In this document: in pieces, positions 9,955 through 19,974 of the stretch
Layout: each line of letters begins with the position of its first letter
How positions within the stretch are numbered: position 1 is the first letter of the stretch
Assembly: GCA_003427395.1 (NCBI GenBank)
Contig: BFEA01000283.1
Location: 1,946,801-1,986,716, forward strand
Direction: 5' to 3'
Length of the DNA: 39,916 bases
From: Chara braunii
Lineage: Eukaryota; Streptophyta; Charophyceae; Charales; Characeae
The notes under the pieces: model-generated
Databases searched by the model: none
What the model saw: only the letters and a program-made list of their open reading frames with translations
Told to the model about the DNA's origin: nothing
Program-made: the position numbers and the translations under genes

Positions 9955-10840
9955 TGCGAATTTATTCTCACTTGCAGTCGGCCAACCCGAGGCGTTGTGT
10001 GGATTTTATATTTCTCTTGGCGACTTCCCTCAATAGACTCCTTTCCTTGGATTGAAGTGGACGCTTAGGTCAGGTAAAGGATTGAAGTACACACTTAGGC
10101 CAGATAAAGAATTGAAGTGAAAGCTTAGGTTAACCGTACGTTTAGATGTCGATGTGAATATTTCATCCTTGTGCTGACGTATTTTTTAGGGGTTCTTCAT
10201 TAACAGGAATATGACAACTTTACTCGTAGGAATGTTTTTGTTTTTCTTGTGCTTTTAGTTTTCCGATATAATATCGCAGCCTTGTGCTACCTATTCTTTA
10301 GGACAACGGCAGCACAGTGCTGCGTTTGTTTGTTTTAAGGTTATTCTCCGGTGTTATTCATGGAACAATCTTTTTCCTCCGCTAATATTTTTTAGGACTA
10401 TGGCATCATCGACGTGTGAATTTATTCCCACTTGCAGTCGGTCAACTCGAGGCGTTGTGTTGATTACATACTTCTCTTAACGACGCCCCTCAACAAACTC
10501 CTTTCCTTGGATTGAAGTGGACGTTTAGGTCAGGTGAAGAATTGAAATAGACACTTAGGTCAGGTAAAGCATTGAAGTGGAAGGTTAGGTTAACCGGACG
10601 TTTATGTGAGTATGTCAACCTCGTGATGCAGTATTTTTTAAAAGTTCTTCGTTAACAGGAACATCGCAACTTTACTTGTAGGACTTTCTTTTTCTTTCCT
10701 GTGTTTTTAGTTTTTCGATGTAAATGTCGCATTTTTGTTTCGCCTTTGTTTGTTTTCAGGTTATTCTTCGGTGTTATTGATAGGATAATTTTTTTCGTCT
10801 GCTGATATTTTTTAGGATCATGACAGCATCAACCTTCTTT
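9955..10840. repeat. 460-bp diverged tandem duplication with 30-bp subrepeats
   Basis: TGCGAATTTATTCTCACTTG at 9955 recurs at 10415 as TGTGAATTTATTCCCACTTG, and the rest of each copy follows in the same order (CCTTTCCTTGGATTGAAGTG, TTAACAGGAA, ATATTTTTTAGGA). Each copy contains three 30-bp subunits starting GGATTGAAGTGG: 10049, 10079 and 10109 in copy 1; 10509, 10539 and 10569 in copy 2. No coding sequence is seen. It is the first of several repeat families 3' of the Ulp1-like gene. Confidence 0.85.
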
Positions 10841-10910
10841 TATTCGTTTTTAGGTTGTGCTCATGTGTTGCTCATATGACAATATTTGTCCTCTTGTTGA
10901 CATTCTTTAC

Positions 10911-11145
10911 AAATTATTTCGTGTTTGTCAAACACTTAAGTCTTTAGTGAATATTCTTTACACTCGTGCAAGATATTAATGATTTGTACTTTGGACACTG
11001 TCGCCAAATTATTTCGTGCTTGTCAAACGCTTATGTCTTCAGTGAATGTTTCTTACACTCGTGCAAAATATTAATGATTTATATTTTGAACATTGTTGCT
11101 TCATTATTTCGTGCAGTCAAACGCTTAAGTCTTCAGTGAATATTG
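10911..11145. repeat. 95-bp tandem repeat, about 2.5 copies
   Basis: Copies start at 10911, 11006 and 11102 with ATTATTTCGTG followed by TCAAACRCTTAWGTCTTYAG and CACTCGTGCAARATATTAAT. The third is partial. The ATTATTTCGTG opening resembles motifs of the left subterminal region (about 1850, 2325). Confidence 0.85.
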
Positions 11146-11229
11146 ACTTTTGTATCCATGTGACAAATACAAACTTATTCGCACTTCGGAAGTCATGCAT
11201 TTGCGATAAGTTTGTTAATATCTGGAAAT

Positions 11230-11885
11230 TTTTCAAAATGATTACGTTTTGTGTTCTCACTAGAATAATTACGTTTTGTGGTCTCACCTAATATTTGCTC
11301 GTTTATGTAAGTTTCAAAAAATTGATGTTTCGTCAAAATGATCCTCTTTTATGTCATCGCCATAATGTATGTGTGCTTATGATGAATGCCCCTTGGTATA
11401 TGGCTCATGCAAGACCTAAAAAATGCATGACGTTTTCTTATAGACCGCTGAAAAATTTAGTGGTTCTATAAGGTGTTCTCCCAGGTGAGAATGGTTACGT
11501 TTTGTGTTCTTACAAGATGTTTGTTCGTTTCTCAAGTTCTAAAAAATTGATGTTTCGCCAAAATGATTACCTTTTGTGTCATCATCAGAATGTATGTGTG
11601 CTTATGATGAATGACCCTTGGTAAATGTCTCATGCAAGACCTCAAAAATGGGTGACGTTTTCTTATGGAGTCCAGAAAAATTTTGTGGACCAGGTTATGT
11701 AAGGTGTTTCCCTAAATCTGTCATGTCCGTATCTGCAAATTCCAAAAAATTGATTTTTTTTCAAAATGATCACCTTTTGTGTTGCCGCTAGAATGTATTG
11801 ACCCTTGGTATATTACTCATGCAAGACCTAAAAAATTAGTGGTTCTGTAAGTTGTTCCCCTAAATACGTCATGTCCGAAAGGTGT
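11230..11885. repeat. About 200-225-bp tandem repeat, 3 copies
   Basis: AAAAAATTGATGTTTCGYCA marks copies at 11316 and 11541, with a shorter third at 11744. Shared landmarks are GAATGTATGTGTGCTTATGA, CCCTTGGTA, CTCATGCAAGACCT and CATGACGTTTTCTTAT. AT-rich and non-coding. Confidence 0.85.
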
Positions 11886-12190
11886 AACACTCTAAGTGTC
11901 CTCACGAAAGTGTGCGAAAGTATCTGCGGATTGATTCGTAGTTTAAGATTCGTTCCTCTACCTTTGCTCGCATGAGTTTACGACCCTTTTAGAGCGCCTC
12001 CTCACCTCTTACGCCGCTTAGAGCACCTCCTCACCTCTTACGTGTACAAGTTGAAAATTCAAAAGCAACCTAAAATATTGCCCGATTGGTGGAGTCAGCA
12101 TGCCTCCTCACCTCTTATGCCGCTTAGAGCACCTCCTCACCTCTAACTTTTCAGATGTCGTTCACCTTGAAAATAACCAAAAAGGCAGAA
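11886..12190. repeat. CCTCCTCACCTCTTA short repeats
   Basis: CCTCCTCACCTCTTAYG followed by CCGCTTAGAGCA occurs from about 11996 to 12150, four copies in two pairs (about 11996, 12025, 12101 and 12131), separated by a unique piece. The preceding sequence has GGATTGATTCGTAGTT, a relative of the left-array motif GAATAGATTCGCAGTT. Confidence 0.7.
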
Positions 12191-12480
12191 TGTGATTTCC
12201 AGATGGTTGGGGGTGGTGGAGGGGAGGGTCACTAGCTGTCATAGGGCCTTTTACAATTTGTTCGTTGATGGGAGAACTCGAGCAAACCTAAAGTTTATTC
12301 CGAATTGCAGAGCAGCCGCTCGAAAAAGCTTAACCTACCTCGAGAAGGGGGTTGGTGTGTTGGGGGGGAGCAGATGGTGGGGGAGGCGAAAGGTGAGTAT
12401 GTATCATAGGCCCCGAAAGAAGTTGCAGGTTGATGAGTCGAGTACTCCAAGTGATGGCGGTTGATCTTGCGAGACCCAAG
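12191..12480. repeat. G-rich imperfect tandem pair
   Basis: GGTTGGGGGTGGTGGAGGG (about 12204) with a downstream CATAGGGCC and GTTGATGGG is echoed by GGTTGGTGTGTTGGGGGG (about 12351) with CATAGGCCCC and GTTGATGAG. The copies are about 150 bp each and strongly diverged. No gene is supported. This may be the right margin of element 1. Confidence 0.45.
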
Positions 12481-12628
12481 GCACTACTATTTTTTGTTGC
12501 ATAGAACTTAAAAAAAACACGTAGCAGTGAATGCATCGATTTATTCTTATTTATATCGCTCCTCAGTTCATATTGCCAACATGAATTTCAACTTCGTTAT
12601 AAAAAGTGAACAATCAAAAGACTCACTT
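12481..12628. other. Junction between element 1 and element 2
   Basis: AT-rich sequence without a recognised gene. The integrase of element 2 loses similarity at about 12640, so the breakpoint of that element lies here. Confidence 0.4.
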
Positions 12629-12859
12629 TTAACGGAATTTGTATTTAAACCTCCTGATAAATGGGTGTCTTAGATAAACGTCCTCAATCCAACCTACCAC
12701 TGTTTTCTCGTTTTTTTTCCTGAGAGTTACTGCTTCCACAAACCCACTAAGGTTATCTCTAGCATCCAAGATGTACATGTATCCTTCCGAATATATAGGC
12801 ATGACTGGGAGATCGAGGTGGATGAGATGTTCTGATCCGAGCACCCGCATGGGTCTCAA
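12629..12859 (-). pseudogene. Integrase catalytic core fragment (element 2)
   Basis: The fragment reads HLIHLDLPVMPIYSEGYMYI then LDARDNLSGFVEAV and WIEDVYLRHPFIRRF. The D of HLDL is the first acidic residue of the D-D-E triad. The sequence matches element 3 (29101-29280) closely and stops right before the second D, so the core is truncated. The last residues before the break are no longer similar. Confidence 0.85.
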
Positions 12860-12889
12860 AGGCTCAAAAATAGGAGTCGTACTCTGCTC

Positions 12890-13111
12890 TTAACAGATCA
12901 AACAGATCTGGCAGTATGTGATCACCATGCTTCTCATTCCCGACCAAAAGTAGAGTGACGCTATATTTGCCAATGTCCCCTTTGAGGAGCAATGTCCCAC
13001 AACTAACTCATTATGCATTGCTTGAATTACATCCACCTCTCTGGATTGCCCGCACACAAACCGTCTAGGCATTTGACCTTCCTCCTTCTTCAATAGGTGT
13101 TCATTCCTCAA
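12890..13111 (-). pseudogene. Integrase HHCC zinc-binding domain (element 2)
   Basis: The frame includes QAMHNELVVGHCSSKGTLAN and SGMRSMVITYCQICLIC. The two His (MHN, GHC) and the two Cys (YCQIC) are the zinc ligands of retroviral-type integrase N-domains. The domain is complete here, whereas the second half is lost in element 3. It is separated from the core by about 30 bp and a frameshift. Confidence 0.88.
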
Positions 13112-13758
13112 TACGTACTTGTCGGCCTCTTCTCGCTTTGAGGTTGATCTCCGCAGCCTCCTTATTTCCCACTAGCATTAAACCGATTTTCCTGAAAATC
13201 CCATCGTACGTCTGAATAAGGAATAATTCCTTCCTGTCCTGACAATCCTACTCCCCATCCTGTGCCTGATTCACCAGGTACTGTCGCCGCTTCTGTTCTC
13301 ATGACTCAACCAGATTCATAACTGCTTTCTGTCCTCCTTCTACTGCCATCGCCATCAGTTCCTCCTGTGGCTCCACAATGCTTCCCCACGAATCCTTCTC
13401 TTCCTTACGGTTTCGGCCTTGTAACTGATCCTTATCAAAAGTTTCAGAACTATGTTGGGAGACCCTCTTTCCAAGACTTTAATCAACAACTCCCCCGATG
13501 CGCAAGTCGAGTCTATCACCTCATTGTCCACCACAAGGGTTCATCCCTCGTAGTCGAAAAACGTGTCGATAGGCTTTGCGCCCTCTACTCCTTCCGATGT
13601 GATGCAAACCCTGCTCAGATCATCGGCCCTATTTCTAAGGCCAACAGTTTGCTCGATCTTGTAATCAAATTGCGAAATGAACCCTACCCATCTTCCCACA
13701 ATAGGGTTTATTAGTTTGTAATTCTTCTGCGCTCCTGTGACGTTCGTTGGATCGATCT
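13112..13758 (-). pseudogene. RNase H to integrase connector (element 2), heavily decayed
   Basis: The position corresponds to the connector of element 3 (28330-28934). On the minus strand only traces remain, such as the ending of the RNase H-like domain. Reading frames on the plus strand here are antisense shadows. Confidence 0.55.
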
Positions 13759-14330
13759 TTAGAATGACCGTCTCCCAAAGAGGTAAGCTTGGAAGGTTTT
13801 AAGACATTGAAGAACGACCAGCACTTCCTTCTTGAATTGAGGGTAGCGACGTTCCGCTGAGTTCAACGTCCTACTCTCGAATCTGATGGACCTTTCTCTC
13901 CCATCTTCACCTCTCTGTATCACAACTCCACCCACAGCTAATGGTCCCCCATCGGTCTCAAGTATAAACGGTTGTCCTACCTCGTCATTAAAGCATGGAG
14001 CGGCGAGCGTAACCTGTTTCGACGTCAATATGTCTTTGAGGGCCTGGACAACGACTTCTCGATCCTCAGTCCAGTCCATTGTGTCTTCTTCGCAAATCAT
14101 GGCCTCGATGGGTTCCGCTATCTTGGCAAAACCCTTGATAAAAATCCTCCAAAATCCCACGATTCCTAAGAAGGTCCTTACTTCCGTAGTGGTACGTAGG
14201 GGTGTTGGCCACTGGGAGATCTTGTCGGTCTTGGCCAGGTCGGGTGGTTTCCTTCTGTATGACCCGGAGCGGAAACCTAGGATGGTTACTTCCGGGACTG
14301 AAAGGATACTCTTGGGACCACTATGGTGAT
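13759..14330 (-). pseudogene. RT thumb and RNase H domain (element 2)
   Basis: The frame contains ILSVPEVTILGFRSGSYRRK, KISQWPTPLRTTTEVRTFLG, PFILETDGGPLAVGGVVIQ and YPQFKKEVLVVLQCLK, then AYLFGRR. These are the connection between RT and RNase H and the RNase H core (D of ETDGG, E of KKEV) in the Ty3/gypsy layout. The longest open frame is 208 codons (13759-14385); its opening residues lie in the zone where it overlaps the neighbouring RT frame. Confidence 0.9.
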
Positions 14331-15018
14331 ATTGTACACCAAGAACCTGCGGAGGAGCTTTTTGATGTTTTGTAAATGGTCTCACACAAATTTTCGTACT
14401 CCGGGCTGAACTTCCGTCTCATCCTTCTCTCGGGCGCCCTTGATCGGATTGTCATCAATGTAAGGCTCGCACTTTGTTGAGAACATATCCCCAACAACTT
14501 CGAGCATATCCTCCTTTGTGCTTCTGCCACAGCATTGGTGAAGCCCACAGGGGTTACTTGCATTTGCAACTAGCCTACGGGGGTGTGCATGGTCGTATAA
14601 GGTTTATCCTAGGCGTCCAGCGGAAGCTGATCTTATCAGGAATAGAGGTCTACTTGTGAGTAAATGCTTTAACTGGCGTGGGACTCTACCAACAAGTCTA
14701 CTTGAGGCAGTGACCCTGCATCCCACATAGTGACAACATTCAATTTCAGTAGATCATGGATTCACCTAAGCGTCTTGTTAGCCTCCCAGAACACAAACTA
14801 CCTGTTTGCGTACGGAGATGCGGTAGCTTCCATAACAAAGGAGTTCATTTTTGCTCTAAGCAGGTCTGTTACTTCTCCTTCGATTCCGAAATCGTAGGCC
14901 AGTCCTTTGTCATTCCAACATTCGTGTGCTCAACCGTATGGATCATGACAAGGGGTATCAATTTTGCGTCTAGTCATCCCTTCTGATGGTCATTGAAGGC
15001 AAATGCCAGGTGAAATTT
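14331..15018 (-). pseudogene. Reverse transcriptase palm (element 2)
   Basis: On the minus strand, motif B reads MQMQVTPVGFTNAVAEAQRR (near 14510-14569). The active-site YIDD is encoded at 14451-14462 in a shifted frame, followed in frame by PIKGAREKDETEVQPG. Motif A is recognisable as SIYSQVDLYS near 14640-14670 but is followed by stop codons. In element 3 the frame breaks immediately after YIDD; here it does not. Confidence 0.85.
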
Positions 15019-15773
15019 TTAACACGCTTTCTTGATCAAGCGTGCTTCCTGCTCCGTCAGGAATCCCTCTACTCCTAACTTCATGGTCTCTGCTACTTCG
15101 TTCGGTATTCGATGCCCTTCCGTTGCCCGTTTTTCTCTAATCACTTGGATAACTTCTGTCTCCCTTCCTATGACTTTTTCCTTTGTTGTTTCTAGGAGAA
15201 CTGAGACGGGATTAGCCTTCTTTCCTACTGGCTTGTCCTTGCGAATGCTTCCTTCCGGAATCTTTCTTCTAAAAAATGAACATTTGGGACCACCCTTGGA
15301 ACCTCGGCAAGACGTGGCTGGATGCTGATCAGTTTTCCATTTAAGCAGTAGCCCTTTCAAATTTCTCCCTCGAACTTGGCGAGTGCGACCGGATCCACCC
15401 CTACCTTATGGTACTTGATCGCTTTAACGAGTTATAGTAAGTCAGGAATTTCTAGTGTTATCCCCGATTCCTCAGTTTGCGCCTCCTTTGGTCTGGGCAG
15501 AGTGACCCCTAATTCGACCTCTGTTTCCTTTTCTATCGACATAACGTCCAAACGGTAGTCCTCCTATCTTCGTTTCTTTTTAGGTAATCCCATCTTGACT
15601 CATTCCTTCTTGCTGAATGCCTCCTCGATCATTATCTCTACCCTTTCTGCCATCCCTTCCATCTGTGCGAAGACCCTTCTTCTGGCGCTTTCCTCGAACA
15701 ATGGCGACCACGTTGCTAATTTCCCCTTTGGAGTGTCGCTCCCTGTCCCAATGAGACGAAGCAGCTCACCACG
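15019..15773 (-). pseudogene. Protease to RT connector (element 2)
   Basis: The frame at 15019-15360 reads SFFRRKIPEGSIRKDKPVGK, then a Glu/Lys-rich stretch, GHRIPNEVAETMKLGVEGFL and IKKAC. It is nearly the same as element 3 at about 26790-27045. The part up to 15773 shows weaker matches to 26494-26790 (DLL-KAIKYHKVGVDPVALAK-like text) with several stops. Confidence 0.8.
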
Positions 15774-16205
15774 TCATGTCGTCGGATCCTCTTTGTCTAC
15801 CATGTACGCCGCATCATGTAGGTGCATCCCTATTATTTCCACATCCGCACACCAATGTTTTCCAAGGATTATATCATGGTCCATCTCGTTCATGACGGTC
15901 ATCCGTTGGAATGGCCAAATGGATTCCCTGACGCCTGCCTTTACCTTGCACTTATTGACATATCCCGAGAACGGGATTTCCCCACTTGCTTCACGGACGC
16001 TTCCGATTGTTTCTTTGTTCACTGCGCATACCGTGATTTTCGCAAAGTCATTCCTAATGGGAGTGATTTCAGCCCCTCCGTCCACCAACACAGTTGTGTG
16101 ATGGCTTCTGATCTGCACTTTCAACTTCCCCACAGGCAACGCATCAAAACTAAGCTTTGTTCTTGGTGGTGCCCTCATAACTTCGCACCCTTTGCGATCT
16201 GGCAA
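15774..16205 (-). pseudogene. Retroelement aspartic protease (element 2)
   Basis: The frame contains TKLSFDALPVGKLKVQIRSH, then VLVDGGAEITPIRNDFAKIT and, near the end, HDIILGKHWCADVEIIGMHL. D-G-G replaces the more common D-S/T-G at the catalytic loop. The same D-G-G is present in element 3, so it is a family trait and not a fresh mutation. ILG-x-x-W is the conserved C-terminal part. In this copy the protease is in frame with the upstream LEKTFADVRLSLPDRKGCEV, showing that gag and pol once shared one frame. Confidence 0.9.
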
Positions 16206-16652
16206 GCTTAGACGGACATCTGCGAAAGTCTTTTCCAGATCTTGTAGGTCTTCGAGAATCCTCTGGAGGTTAGTGACTTTTCGCGGTGCGCCCTCCTCCT
16301 TCTCTTCTTCCTGATGTTCCAGACATTCCTCTATCTCTATTCTTCACCTAGTCAGCAACTGACTAAGGCCCTTCAGGAGCCTAAGAATCACTTGTAGCAT
16401 GGTCTGGAATGAGACCGACACCATGATCCCAAGCAACTTACTAAGTTTGTCATTGATCTCGAGCATAGTTAGAATAGGAATTTGGTACCGAAATTTCTTT
16501 TTGGTCGAGGTTGCTTTATCTATCGGGACCTCTTCTTTAGGTTTCCCATAAACCCTCTTCTGCTATTGCGCCTCAGTCTCTTGTGGCGCCCCTTGGTCAT
16601 CCCCCTCGTTTTCCTTAACTGCGTCTTGTACGACCTTTTTTTTTGTCGTTCA
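16206..16652 (-). pseudogene. Gag to protease connector (element 2)
   Basis: Corresponds to 25484-25940 of element 3. The minus strand shows Glu-rich acidic and Lys-rich pieces, broken by stops. It includes a match to FQTMLQVILRLLKGLSQLLT-type text near 16350-16400. No separate gene is seen. Confidence 0.6.
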
Positions 16653-17625
16653 TTACCTTGTGGTCACATTCACCTTATTCCGTTCATCGCTCTCTAGAAT
16701 AAAATTAACCTGCGGTCCACGCCCTTGCGCCTGTTCCCAAACGATCCCTGCTACCGATTCAGCCTCTATTGTGGCAACATCTAGATTGTTTAGTGCACTT
16801 ACGGCTCGTCGCATCCCTCCCGGGGAGTTCCAATTCACTTTCTCTCCTCGAGGGCATATGATCTCCCCTCATAGTGTCCTATAATATCTCTTCTGCATGA
16901 TGTCATGATTGAGTCTTGGACATGTTCGCACAAAGTGACTGATCATCGTGCAATATCTGCAATGTTCATTGGTCCGGTCTCTCCTATTAAACCCTTTATT
17001 GACTATCCCAGCCGGAACCACAACTTCTTATGGTGGGAGGGGGGGTCGGGCCACCTGGGCCTGCGTAGCCTAGGCTTGCATTACCATTAATGCATTTTCC
17101 ACTCTTTCGATCTTTCCACCTACTCCATGGACGCTGATGCAAACTTTTTATTCCTTTTTTCACCTTATCCAATGTGTTGCCGGTTAAGTCTGAGAGATGG
17201 TTAACCGACCCCCCATTTTTCACCTCAATTTATAAGAAAACCATAAGGTCATTTCAAGAAAACTTCATACTACTGTATAGAGTGCACTTCTTACTAACAT
17301 ATTATTAAAAAAAAAAATAAAAAAAAAATGAAGAACATGTAAAGTCGGGGTCCCCGTTAACCAATAGTGTTAAGTCTATGACCTCTCCCTCCTTCCGAAG
17401 GGCCAAAGAGTCGGTCACGACCATCTTTTCGACAATATTTGTTACGGTACTGAAGTCGACATCCCTGGTATTAATAAATTTCATGGTCTGTTGGTAGGCT
17501 GATAGAATCTTATCTTTGTCAAACTTAGTGAACTGTCTAAGGAAATACTTACTCATTATACGGTCCGTCACCCCCGAGATCCGCAACGCCACGAGGGTGA
17601 ATTCTCTCAGGAAATCGTTATACTA
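16653..17625 (-). pseudogene. Gag with zinc knuckle (element 2)
   Basis: Gag packages the element RNA. Read from 17625 downward: YNDFLREFTLVALRISGVTD, KYFLRQFTKFDKDKILSAYQ, a MITE-like insertion at 17192-17368, then a Lys-rich helix (TLDKVKKGIKSLHQ). A CCHC zinc knuckle follows (C-RY-C-TMIS-H-FVRT-C; ligands at 16959-16961, 16950-16952, 16935-16937 and 16920-16922), and then NWNSPGGMRRAVSALNNLDV. The N-terminal quarter present in element 3 is missing because the copy is cut at 17625. EGEVIDLT near the insertion point resembles a SUMO-interaction motif, probably by chance. Confidence 0.88.
17192..17368. mobile_element. Small MITE-like insertion in gag of element 2, 177 bp
   Basis: Element 3 lacks this segment. 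The 9-bp sequence GTTAAGTCT occurs on both sides (17183-17191 and 17369-17377), as a target-site duplication would. The ends are imperfect inverted repeats: ATGGTTAACCGACCCC on the left and GGGGTCCCCGTTAACCAAT on the right. The inside is AT-rich, non-coding, and has an A-rich run near 17306-17328. A 9-bp duplication is typical of Mutator-like elements, which is a suggestion only. Confidence 0.65.
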
Positions 17626-17943
17626 GTGTATACCGCCGTAAGAATACGGCCAGTCCGCCCGTCCGGACGTCCGTACGTACGGGCCCCCCACGGGCCCCCG
17701 ACGCCCGTACGGCCCGTACGTATGGACTTTCGGCCGTTCGTACACGGCCTTCCGGAGGGGTGCTGAGGGGGTGGATGGGCAAGGGGGGGGTCGGGTGGTA
17801 GGGGGTACCCCCCCATTCAAAAAAACAGTAAAAAAAAAGATGTTTTTTTTTTGGTCCCAGGTGAAAAAAAAAAAAATGATTGATTGATTAATTCGTTGAT
17901 TGATTGATTGATTGATTGTTTGATTGATTGGTTGATTGATTGG

Positions 17944-17988
<45 letters not shown>

Positions 17989-18000
17989 GAACATGTGCAC

Positions 18001-18034
<34 letters not shown>

Positions 18035-18087
18035 CGAGCGTGAAAAGAAAAAAATACGAAAAACAATTAAAAAAAATTCATTCAAAA

Positions 18088-18120
<33 letters not shown>

Positions 18121-18155
18121 GCAGTGGGGGGGTCGCCTCCCACCCGCAAACACAA

Positions 18156-18189
<34 letters not shown>

Positions 18190-18216
18190 GCGCGACCTTT
18201 TTTTATTTTTATTTTT

Positions 18217-18276
<60 letters not shown>

Positions 18277-18461
18277 CTGGCAGTGGGGGGGTCGCCTCCC
18301 CCCTGCGAACACACACACACACACACGCATGCGGGGCAACTGGCCGTTTTATTTTTGTCACGAGTTTCTTTTTTTTTTTCTTTTTTTTTTCGTCTTTTTT
18401 GTTTTTGATTTTTAAAAAATCTTTTAAGAGGTAAAAAAAAAATAAAAAAATATGGTCAACC

Positions 18462-18505
<44 letters not shown>

Positions 18506-18640
18506 TTTTGCCCCCCAAATCACCGTCGTACAGCCGCCGTCCTTACGCCCGTACGGACGTTCGTCCCTGCACATGGCAAAAAAAATAAAATTTTCCGGGG
18601 TGGCAGACCGCCCCAGGTTCTTAGGATTTCTAGGTCCTAA
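17626..18640. repeat. Composite of TGAT and CA repeats between GC-rich palindromic ends
   Basis: The left end (about 17630-17760) is GC-rich with repeated CGTACG palindromes such as GTCCGTACGTACGGGC. The right end (about 18525-18570) has a related inverted stretch including CGCCCGTACGGACGTTCG. Between them are (TGAT)n tracts at about 17875-18035, 18088-18118 and 18220-18277, (CA)n at about 18160-18185 and 18308-18326, poly-T runs, and (AT)n at about 18464-18497. GGCAGTGGGGGGGTCGCCTC occurs at 18120 and again at 18279 (159-bp offset). Minus-strand frames rich in SINQ or VCVC are translated microsatellites. Confidence 0.8.
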
Positions 18641-19019
18641 GGCTTACTGTTGATCTTATAGCCTCCTCATTTTTGCTCTTTCAACATTCCATTTTTTTGG
18701 TGGCCATAATAGATTCATCGCCCTTTCTGGTTAATGGAATATTACTCACTTACCACTTTGAAAGGCCCGTTGATCCGACTTGGTATTTTGACACAACTGC
18801 GTATCGGATCTGAAGTGGCGTATCCATGGTGGAGCGGGTCCCTATTTTAGGGCCGACCTTTTCCTTTTCCTGCCCTTGGACAGTCTGAGCGCCCTTAGCG
18901 TTAGTGGATATCCCAGTCCTGTCTCAATCCATCCTTAGATGGAATAGGACTTCAGCCGCTATCTCCTGGAGAGCGTTGTCCTTACCTCTGCTTTGTAGTA
19001 TGTTGGTGTTTTCCCCCCA
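18641..19019. other. Flank of the repeated-module ORFs
   Basis: No clear coding sequence. This is the downstream flank, on the minus strand, of the decayed module protein described next. A few traces of hydrophobic coding-like sequence are broken by stops. Confidence 0.4.
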
Positions 19020-19899
19020 TTAGGTCACCTTCCTAACGTTTCTCACACCGGTTCCTTAGGTTTGTCATGCTCAACGGGTTCTTCAAATAGTCTAGCCAAC
19101 CCCGCAAAGGTAGTTTTCCTCAGGATTATCAGCTCGTATTCCTCATAAGCCAGTAGCGGTGTCCGGAATACCAAAATGTCGATGAGTTCTAGTAGCTCCT
19201 AGTAGACCCTATTTCCCCAAAATGGCCCGTGTTTCCCCAATACGTTGTAAAACACGCCTGTTGTCTGTGGCTGGAAATGATGTACCGAGATTAGGGTCGC
19301 GTTCACCAAGTCCTTTGCGCTCGGGAGACTTCCAAATCCCAGGTCTATCATGAAGCAGGGCACTCGACACCCCAACCAGCTGCCTGGGCCCTAAACTCCC
19401 GCTATCCTCCTACCTCCACCCGGGTCCTTAGTCCTGCATTCCTTCTTCCCCGAATCTCTTTGCTTACTCGGGCTAATGCCCGGGTCCCCCTCCGAAAGAT
19501 TGGCAGTAACCCATGGCCTAGAGCCATCTCGATCCCTAGCATGTGCCACCCAATCTCCGATAGGTACAAGGTTTCGGTTACCCTTAGGTCAGTGTACAAG
19601 TCATCTCCTGACCCTCTATTAAATCTCATGCCGCTCCATAAGCATTCCACCATCATGAAGGCTTGGTTCCTTCCCAGGGTCATAGCTCGCCATTCCACGT
19701 CGATCCCTCGAACCTCGTAGCTTGTCGGGAGCGATACTTTCCACCCGTTACCATTCTCCGCAGGTGGGTGAGGGTGTGTGGGTCGTCGTGACGTTCGGGT
19801 GTGCCTCATCGCCATTGTCGGTCGACGAATTTCTGCATCGTTCAAAAGAGAAAGTAAATATCTCCTACTCCCCTTATGGTCCCACACTCTACTAGCCAT
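19020..19899 (-). pseudogene. Unidentified repeated-module protein, module 2
   Basis: Minus strand. The first frame (19899-19402) carries GIDVEWRAMTLGRNQAFMMV and TETLYLSEIGWHMLGIEMAL. A second frame (about 19380-19020) reads CFMIDLGFGSLPSAKDLVNA and then, across a TAG near 19197-19203, ELLELIDILVFRTPLLAYEE, YELIILRK and LARLFEEPVE. The order LYLSE-x-GWH-x-x-GI, GF-x-x-LP, YEL-x-x-LR, RLFE-x-P-x-E is the same as in module 1. No known family is recognised. The strand is that of element 2, but it lies on the 5' side of its gag, separated by the TGAT composite, so it may belong to another element. Confidence 0.5.
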
Positions 19900-19974
19900 C
19901 CCTTCGTCCCCTTTTTCGTCTCTCCCTCCTCCCTTCTAAGCTTTTACCGCCTCCTTTATTTTTCTTCCTTGCTA

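Larger units (their letters stand above)
12629..17625 (-). mobile_element. Ty3/gypsy retroelement remnant, element 2 (internal part, no LTR seen)
   Basis: Read on the minus strand from 17625 down to 12629 the order is gag, protease, RT, RNase H, integrase zinc finger, integrase core. Protease before RT and integrase last is the Ty3/gypsy order. Much of the protein is readable but split over frames. Similarity to element 3 (24407-29860, plus strand) is about 80% of residues by eye in the RNase H region. The copy is cut in gag at about 17625 and in the integrase core at about 12640, and I could not find LTRs next to either end. The gag part carries a short MITE-like insertion. Confidence 0.92.

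Noticed and set aside
17817-18339. Minus-strand ORFs with SINQ and VCVC repeats
   Set aside because: They are translations of (TGAT)n and (CA)n repeats.
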